From the NCBI GenBank assembly GCA_021234155.1, contig JAJEKV010000006.1, positions 1,242,001 through 1,306,000 on the forward strand: a stretch of 64,000 bases of DNA, in the 5' to 3' direction. Below, in pieces: positions 57,929-64,000 of the stretch (position 1 is the stretch's first letter; the number at the start of each line of letters is the position of its first letter). This DNA comes from Isoetes taiwanensis (taxonomy: Eukaryota; Streptophyta; Lycopodiopsida; Isoetales; Isoetaceae). The notes under the pieces are model-generated. The model was not told where the DNA came from, did no database searches, and was given only the letters and a program-made list of their open reading frames with translations. Position numbers and translations under genes: made by a program.

Positions 57929-58043
57929 CAACATTTAAGAAGTTGAGAAATTTTTTCATGAGACCCAAAATCAAATAATTGTCATACAGTTTACTTCCTA
58001 ATCGTAATAGTGCACATATTTATGCAGAAATATAGGAGCGCAT
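57929..58043 (-). other. Putative 3' UTR intron of the SF1 gene
   Basis: Eighteen bases after the stop codon the minus strand reads GAAAAGAAG then GTATGC (donor at 58,043), and TTAAATGTTGCAG then GTAG (acceptor at 57,929), giving a 115-bp intron. This is prediction from splice-site pattern only. Confidence 0.4.
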
Positions 58044-58061
58044 ACCTTCTTTTCCATGATG

Positions 58062-60728
58062 CTACCGGCTCATTTCTGACATGAAACGGTCATATTCAGA
58101 CTCCACAGGATTGCTTTGCTGGCCACTTGGAGGGGGGTTTGCTACCCAGGGTGGAGGTGTTGCACTTCCTCCTGATTGAGATGGAGGAGCATTATTACTG
58201 GGTGGACGCATGGAATAAAAACCTGGGTACTGGGGAAACGAAGGATATGGCATGTTTCCTGGTGGGAGGGGCAAACCTGGAGGTGGAAGCTGACTTGTGA
58301 CAGCAGGCATTCCTGACATACTTGCACCTTGAGATATACCTAGAGAACCTGGAGATGTAACAGGTAGCATTTGTGATGATTGCCCTGATGGAGCAGCAGG
58401 GAGAGGCTGTGACCCAGGATAGCTTATTGGCGGCCCAGAAGGGCATGAGTAGCCTGTAGGAACACCGGCAGATTGTGAAGGACCTGAGAAACCTGGAGCA
58501 GATGGAGGAACAGGGTATGTACCTGGGGGTGCAGGATAGGGGATTGGTGGCGGTCCACCAGGAGGAAAAGAAGCAGGTGAAGCATATGGGTTTGATGGGG
58601 TTTGAGCAAATGCGTTATAAGGAGGTGGACAGCCCCAAGGAGGAGGTGGCATGCGACTTCCCATCATATATTGTTGTTGCACCTGTGCTTGTGGATATCC
58701 ACTTCCTGGGGTGGAACCTGCTATTGAAGTTGGTCCAATAGGAGCTGGCACTGCAGGTGGGGGCGGACGGCCAGCAACACGAACTGCTAAGATTCTTCCT
58801 TCAAGTCTATAGCCATTCATGTGTGCAACTGCCTGATTGGCAGATGTCAATTCTGAGAACTTCACAAAACCATAACCTTTGCTGGTCCCATTCACCCGAT
58901 CCTTAATCACCTTCACAGCATCAATTCTTCCAAATGAACTAAAAAGACGCATCAACCCTTCATCATCAACTGTAGGTGGGAGATAGCCAATATAAAGATT
59001 AGTCTCATCACCATCCTTACTAAATTTTATTCCTAAACCTGGTCCACCAGGAGAAGAATTAAGTAAAGTGTTGCTCTGCTGCTGCCCTGCTCCTCCAGCC
59101 ATAGCCGTTGTGCTTGCAGACCATGGTGTACCTTGTGGACCACATATAGGAATTGCAGAAGTTCGTCCTGGTCCAACTTCGCCGGAGCCACCTCCTAACT
59201 CAGCTAAAAAGTTCTTGTATTCGTCATCCATCTTATTGCCTTGAGCTGTGCCTTTTACAGGGCAATCAATTGTCGGATGTCCACCATCACCACAAATCCG
59301 ACAAGATACGTCACTTTTGAATGTTGAGAATCGAGCTGGGCATGCATATTGCCTATGCCCAGGTTCCCCACATAGCCGGCAAAATTCATCATCCCTTATA
59401 GTACCATTTAATGAGGCTAATTCTCTCAATTGTGCTCGCTTGTGCTCATTTCTGCCCTCCTCCACAGGAACTAAGAGTTTTTCCACCATTCCTGCAGCAC
59501 CATCTAAAGCTTCCTGAGTTTCTGCTTCAATTAAGACATGCAAATCCTCATTCTCAGAAGGGTCTGGCTTCAAATCTCTCTTCTGTTGAGACCGGCCCTC
59601 TTTGACAGAACCTTTTCCCCTAATAACAATCTTTGCACCTGTTTCTTTCTCCATCCGCTTCTGAGTATTGCCTCGAGGTCCAATGATGAGACCTATAAAA
59701 TTGTATCCGGGACACTCTTTCACTGGAATAAATAGCTTTTTATACAGCTTTGGAGGCTTGTAATCTGCTGGAGGCTTAAAGTTAGGATTTTTTTTAATCA
59801 TCTGAGCAATAATTTCTTGTCTCTCTCTGGATAACTTTTCCCGTGCCCTGTACTCCCTTGTATTTATTCGTATTCCCATGTTGTCATAGACAGGCTCTGG
59901 TGACGGAGATCTAGGCCCATCAGGCTGCTCCTCAAAAAACTGCCCCGTTTGCAACTTCCTATTAATATCAAGAAGTTGGATATTCAAGGCTTGCAACTCT
60001 GGATCCAAATCAACCCCTCCAGTGAGCTCCTTTACAAAATCAGGCAATTGTATTTGTAACTTTGGTTCGTCTTCCCACCTAGATTTTCTTTTTTTCAAAC
60101 CCGATCCATCATTCTCTAGACCCTCACCATCCCCATCTTGTTGAGGCTCCCATCGACTTCGCCTTTTCTTCCCAGAACTAGATTCGTGAGAAGGCCCGTT
60201 GTCACTACCAGAAAAGGAATTTGAGATAGCTTGACTGCTGTCGTGTGGTGCTTCCAAAAGTGTGCCACCTTCATCCCCTTCAGACTCCCTTTTGTGTTCA
60301 TTTTCTGCAGGTACAGGTGCAGAATTCGGCAGGGCGCCATAAGCAGTGTCATATCCATCAGCTAAACTATGTTCTGCTTCTTCAACATCACCTTTGGCAC
60401 TTTGACAACAATCAGCTTTCTGACTCTCAGCACTCCCATTCAACCCAGAGACATTGGAAATAGACTGCCCAATGTCATACTGATTATAAAGGCATGTGTT
60501 ACCATGATGGGCATCGACAGAAGAAAAACTTTGTTGCTGCTGTTGATTTTGTTCTAAGTCAACTACTTGCGTACAAGAAACATCCCGATTATGATATGCA
60601 CTGCCATCAGATGTGTATGATGTTTCATAATATTGTTGAGCAGGGTATTGTTCAACAAGGGGGTTGCCATGATATGCATCTGTTTCTGCCACTACATATC
60701 CGCCCTCTGAAATTAAACCTGAACTCAT
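58062..60728 (-). CDS. SF1: Splicing factor SF1 / branchpoint-bridging protein
   Basis: Nuclear RNA-binding protein that recognises the intron branchpoint and contacts U2AF65 during early spliceosome assembly. 888 residues in one exon. Order: Gln/Tyr/Ser-rich N-terminus (1-180); two UHM-ligand-type motifs KKRRSRWEP (187-195) and KKRKSRWED (212-220); SF1 helix-hairpin (about 225-325) with an SPSP motif (274-277), the site of kinase regulation in animal SF1; KH domain (about 328-420) with GPRG loop (350-353) followed by the QUA2-like helix; two CCHC zinc knuckles (C450-C453-H458-C463; C476-C479-H484-C489); an RRM with RNP2 LYIGYL (578-583) and RNP1 KGYGFVKF (617-624); and a Pro/Gly-rich tail (655-888). 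An RRM after the knuckles is the plant form; animal and yeast SF1 lack it. Start chosen because MSSGL follows a splice acceptor at 60,734 and no upstream ATG is in frame. All key residues are intact. Confidence 0.96.
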   Translation of the reverse strand: MSSGLISEGGYVVAETDAYHGNPLVEQYPAQQYYETSYTSDGSAYHNRDVSCTQVVDLEQNQQQQQSFSSVDAHHGNTCLYNQYDIGQSISNVSGLNGSAESQKADCCQSAKGDVEEAEHSLADGYDTAYGALPNSAPVPAENEHKRESEGDEGGTLLEAPHDSSQAISNSFSGSDNGPSHESSSGKKRRSRWEPQQDGDGEGLENDGSGLKKRKSRWEDEPKLQIQLPDFVKELTGGVDLDPELQALNIQLLDINRKLQTGQFFEEQPDGPRSPSPEPVYDNMGIRINTREYRAREKLSRERQEIIAQMIKKNPNFKPPADYKPPKLYKKLFIPVKECPGYNFIGLIIGPRGNTQKRMEKETGAKIVIRGKGSVKEGRSQQKRDLKPDPSENEDLHVLIEAETQEALDGAAGMVEKLLVPVEEGRNEHKRAQLRELASLNGTIRDDEFCRLCGEPGHRQYACPARFSTFKSDVSCRICGDGGHPTIDCPVKGTAQGNKMDDEYKNFLAELGGGSGEVGPGRTSAIPICGPQGTPWSASTTAMAGGAGQQQSNTLLNSSPGGPGLGIKFSKDGDETNLYIGYLPPTVDDEGLMRLFSSFGRIDAVKVIKDRVNGTSKGYGFVKFSELTSANQAVAHMNGYRLEGRILAVRVAGRPPPPAVPAPIGPTSIAGSTPGSGYPQAQVQQQYMMGSRMPPPPWGCPPPYNAFAQTPSNPYASPASFPPGGPPPIPYPAPPGTYPVPPSAPGFSGPSQSAGVPTGYSCPSGPPISYPGSQPLPAAPSGQSSQMLPVTSPGSLGISQGASMSGMPAVTSQLPPPGLPLPPGNMPYPSFPQYPGFYSMRPPSNNAPPSQSGGSATPPPWVANPPPSGQQSNPVESEYDRFMSEMSR

Positions 60729-60733
60729 CTTTC

Positions 60734-60796
60734 CTGTAACTACTAGCAGCTTCCTTTATTTCAACAATGCACATACAAGGAGGGGGACTAACTTAC
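60734..60796 (-). other. Putative 5' UTR intron of the SF1 gene
   Basis: On the minus strand GTAAGT (60,791-60,796) and TAGTTACAG (acceptor ending 60,734) bound 63 bp; the ATG lies five bases after the acceptor. Both sites match consensus well, but 63 bp is short for a plant intron, so this is moderate support. Confidence 0.45.
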
Positions 60797-62352
60797 CACT
60801 GGGAAGACAAGGGAACACACCGCAAAGCGCCTTGCCGTTACGAGAAGATGAAGATCCAAGAAAAGCGGATATGGCGATCCGGCCGGTATAATGGCGCGCC
60901 AGGTTGTATCTAATTTGGCCATAGGAATGGACTGGATTTAGGGTTTGTTAACTTTTGTTGTTACTGTTATTTTAATCGTCTAATAAGTTTGCAGAGTATC
61001 TTTGTATTTGTATTGTGGAGCCTATGTAGAAATGACATACTAATGTTCCAAGTGCAACGTCTAAGTGCGTATTTTTTAAAAGTTGTAACCATTGTTAAAC
61101 CATTGAATTGTCATATATAAACAATAAATACACCAAAATGTGCAAACACATGCACAAGTCAGTGGTTCGATGAAGCCAGAGCCTGAACCTGATAAGCTCC
61201 GGCGAATGAAGCACGTGCAGTTAAATCATATGCAGTGGCAGCCACAGCACATGCAATGGCCGCAACCCAAAAGCGAGATTCAAAGGTAGAAGCAACAACA
61301 GAAAACTCCGGTCTGAGCGAAGGTGAAACAGAGGAAGAAAAACAACGTTTTGTAAGAACAAGGAGGGAGGCCGGAGAGTAAAACTCCGGTAAAACCGTTG
61401 CCCTCTTCTTTCATCGTTGCTCTGCAAGAAACATAGTTTCTGCCGCCATCGCTGTGCAAGAAAGAGGTTCTGCCAAGAAGGAAGCCCATGTGACCCTCTA
61501 AAAATAAACCTTCGAACCTAAACCTAACAAAAACAAAAAGCATCAAGAACCTCCCCAACCTTTAAAAAGCTGATGGGAATCGTCTCTGCAAACCTTATAG
61601 CACAATAACAGGGGGTTGTTTTGTATTTTTGTATGCCTTTTAACATGGTTTTTATATAATTTCAAGGGCGTATTCCATGGGATGTACAGATCAGTACATC
61701 TAGAATGCGCATACCGCAACAGTGATTTTAACATTTTCCTCCAATGGTGGGCACCCATGTATTTTTTATCTTGTACTTGGGGGTGTATGTATTTTGGGGC
61801 ATTGCATGCAGGCCTCGAGGGTTTTAATTTTAGGGTTTGTGATTTTTTTGATCAAGCTTATATGGCTGTGAGGGAGGGACTTCAGAGTTTAGAGCGAGCA
61901 GGGACGGTGAACTAGCTTCCACAAAGGTATCAATTTTTTGCATTTCTATTGCTCTTTGTGTCAAACAGAATTTGTCTTTGCCTAAAATATGGAGCAATGA
62001 AGATCCCAGATGAGCGAAAAAGCCCGGCTCTGTACGTTTACTCTAAACCTCCCGGAAATGCAGCTTCCTCTAGCTAGATCCTGCAGTTTACTCTTGCCAT
62101 GAAGCTGGATCCTGCAGTTTATTCTTGCCAAGCCATTCCGCCCATTCCAGACGGATTTGGACGAGTCCAGACAGTTCCAGGCGGATTTAGGCAAGTTCAA
62201 GCAATAGCAAATGTAAAGTAACTAAAGGGGCCGATTTCCCTGCAATCCAAGCAGAGATGTAGAGATGTAGAAGCCACAGCCAGAGGAGGACACAGAAAGG
62301 ACGCCATGAGGCTCAGCCCCTTAATGCAGATACGAAATGAGAAGAAAGTGTT
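60797..62352. other. SF1 upstream region and unassigned sequence
   Basis: 60,797-60,910 (GC-rich, containing GGCGCGCC at 60,893-60,900) is probably the SF1 first exon and promoter edge. Beyond this no gene is recognised. A doubled GATCCTGCAGTTTA/GGATCCTGCAGTTTAT word with TCTTGCCA follows at about 62,085 and 62,107, and the TCCAGACGGATTT / TCCAGGCGGATTT words at 62,147 and 62,177 form a small repeat. Confidence 0.4.
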
Positions 62353-63094
62353 ACGAATGCTCTATTCTTCCCTGCAAAACTCATCAACTTATTAGAAAGT
62401 AAAGCACCACAGGGTACTCGATTTACCACCCAACCGGACCAACTAGAAGAGCTGTCACCAAGTCAAGCTACTCCGCAAGACAAGCTCTCTCTAGCCACCA
62501 ACCATTGGTGTTACATGAACTCCTTCTAAAGATATGATCAAGCAAGGAACAAGAGAAGATACTAGAAGGTAAGGCTAGGCTCATCATCAACATAGGAAGA
62601 AGCAGATCTAGGCATGCGGTCAACTCAGACCCTATGCACCTTTCTGGGCATAACTTTCAAACCGTAAGGAATCTATGGACAACCACAACTCAGAAATCGG
62701 CGATCCTTACCTTGTTGGAAAGCTCTTGACGTCTAGTTTCCAGATTGGGCTTGGTTGTCCATAGATTCCTTACGGTTTGAAAGTTATGCCCAGAAAGGTG
62801 CATAGGGTCTCGAGTTGATCCACAGCCTAGATCCGCTTCTTCCTATGTTGATGATGAGCCTAGCCTTACCTTCTAGTATCTTCTTGTTCCTTGCTTGATC
62901 ATATCTTTAGAAGGAGTTCATGTAACACCAATGGTTGGTGGCTAGAGAGAGCTTGTCTTCATGAGTAGCTTGACTTGGTGACGTTGCCTCTCTTCTAGTT
63001 GGTCCCGGTTGGGTGGTAAATCGAAAGTACCCCGTGGTGCTTTACTTTCTAATAAGTTGATGAGTTTTGCGGTGGAAGAATAGAGCATTCGTGA
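62353..63094. repeat. Long near-perfect hairpin (arms ~335 bp, loop 66 bp)
   Basis: 62,353-62,685 and 62,752-63,094 are inverted copies. Landmarks pair in order: CGAATGCTCTATTCTTC, GAAAGTAAAGCACCAC, CAACCATTGGTGTTACATGA, TCATCATCAACATAGGAAGA, GGGCATAACTTTCAAACCGT, ATTCC/GGAATCTATGGACAACCA. Mismatches are few. The loop (62,686-62,751) is unrelated unique sequence. No coding content is apparent. Transcription would give a long double-stranded RNA. Confidence 0.9.
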
Positions 63095-63269
63095 ATAATT
63101 GGTATCGAGCTCGGCCCGGCCTTTATAAATGAGTGAGTGGGTGATGGAAGAGTTGGAAATTTGAGTATTTAGCAAAGACTCAAAATATCTTAAGGAAATA
63201 GGTTACCTCTTGTCTAGTATGAAATTGATGTTTAGGGATTGTGATTAGAATCTTTAGATATTTCTTATT

Positions 63270-63420
63270 GCATCCTTATGGCTGAGGTTGGTGCCTCAAG
63301 GTTGGAAAGAGTTGGTGCTCTTGACCAAGCGATTGGAATGAGTGGATGCCATGTCCAAGAGATTGGAATGAGTTGGTGCTCATGTCCATGTGAATAGAAT
63401 GTTTGTTATTCCTGATGTTC
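63270..63420 (+). repeat. ~40-bp degenerate tandem repeat (GATTGGAATGAGTTGGTGCT)
   Basis: Words of the form GAGATTGGAATGAGTTGGTGCTCATGTCCA recur at about 63,300, 63,334 and 63,360, with further GGTTGGTGCT words to 63,485. Non-coding. Confidence 0.55.
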
Positions 63421-63574
63421 GCAGGTCTTCTGGTTGGTGCTGGTGATTGCTAACTGGAATGGAGATTGATCAGAAGTTGGTGCTTCTGGTGGAGGTTAGT
63501 AAACATTTTGAGACAAATTAAGTTGATTTTCTTTATTTGGAATAAGGAATAGATACTTTTATGTGTATACCCAT

Positions 63575-63765
63575 GGTAGATTAGTGACTACGATTGCAAC
63601 GTAGCCGGCTTGAACATGGTATACTTGATGTGAATGCCTCTTGGTAGATCAGTAATTGTGTCTGCAGCACAATAGGCTTGAACAAGAGAGCATAAGATGT
63701 AAAACTTTGAAGACTAGTAATTGTGGTTGCAACACAATTGGCTTGACAAAGTTACATCTGTACCT
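63575..63765 (+). repeat. ~65-bp tandem repeat, three units
   Basis: Units start near 63,578, 63,647 and 63,711; each has TAGATTAGTGACTACG-, TAGATCAGTAATTGTG- or GACTAGTAATTGTGG-like words followed by TTGCAACACAATTGGCTTGA variants. A palindrome GTTGATCG/CGATCAAC (loop TGGG) follows at 63,849-63,868. Confidence 0.6.
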
Positions 63766-64000
63766 TGGAGGTACGAGGGGTATTCGGTACTTTGGAAGTA
63801 CAAGAATATCCGTAACTATTTCTGAGTTGTGCAGGAATAAGATATTTCTAGAATCTTGTTGATCGTGGGCGATCAACCTTGAGAAGGGATGGATTGATAT
63901 GGTTTAAGGTTAATAACTAATAATGGTGCTCGGGGGAGTGGCCTTGCATGGAACAATATTTATTGATATGATCAAGTAAGAAAGTCATCCAGTATGTCTA

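Noticed and set aside
58142-60739. Several 60-90 codon open frames overlapping the SF1 gene on both strands
   Set aside because: They are shadows of the 888-residue frame, created by its Pro/Gly-rich composition; none has a domain.

Overview
This window looks like a repeat-dominated stretch of a land-plant nuclear genome. The evidence is one intact, plant-type splicing factor gene with GT-AG introns in its untranslated regions, a Helitron, nested Ty3/gypsy and Ty1/copia LTR retrotransposons with initiator-tRNA-Met primer sites, MITEs, and exon relics. The lineage is not resolved. The heavy nesting and long minisatellite arrays suggest a large, repeat-rich genome.

Layout. 1-8.1 kb: a 452-bp TIR element (310-761), then about 7 kb without a recognisable gene. 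8.1-15.9 kb: a dense cluster of one repeat family. Its members carry long degenerate GATTC/GAATC arrays with a period near 10-11 bp, flanked by conserved modules, one rich in CATGCATG and one carrying GGTGCCACCTCA. Two members form a 1.6-kb inverted repeat (9,627-14,382). 15.9-24.6 kb: two copies of a methyltransferase-like fragment, then a broken Rep/helicase gene of a Helitron on the minus strand. 24.7-26.4 kb: another array element. 26.4-30.5 kb: a pair of 195-bp palindrome-containing direct repeats around a relic gene with a duplicated exon. 31.9-34 kb: more array remnants, including a 10-bp tandem repeat that is in exact heat-shock-element register, a tRNA-derived SINE-like head and a CCGTAGGATCT repeat.

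35.2-35.6 kb holds a DUF1218 membrane protein relic. 35,921-54,690 is one Ty3/gypsy chromovirus on the minus strand, recognised by TGTGACG...CGTCACA LTRs, PPT, PBS, gag-pol and a near-match target duplication. It has been hit at least four times: a 979-bp insert in RT, a 656-bp hAT-type element with an 8-bp target duplication, a 2.7-kb replacement of part of its 5' LTR that carries a membrane-protein gene itself split by a MITE, and a truncated copia element in the same LTR. It also has an unexplained coding-like region between PBS and gag, and an 0.88-kb tandem duplication in pol.

54.7-58 kb is mostly non-coding with a 0.2-kb tandem duplication. 58,062-60,728 (minus) is the only gene that looks fully functional: plant SF1/branchpoint-binding protein, 888 aa in one coding exon. 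60.9-64 kb is non-coding apart from a striking near-perfect hairpin (62,353-63,094; arms about 335 bp, loop 66 bp) and short tandem repeats.

Best candidates for something undescribed: the helically phased GATTC array family with its regulatory-like flanks and HSE-register variant, and the long hairpin locus. Similarity statements were made by eye; no search was run.
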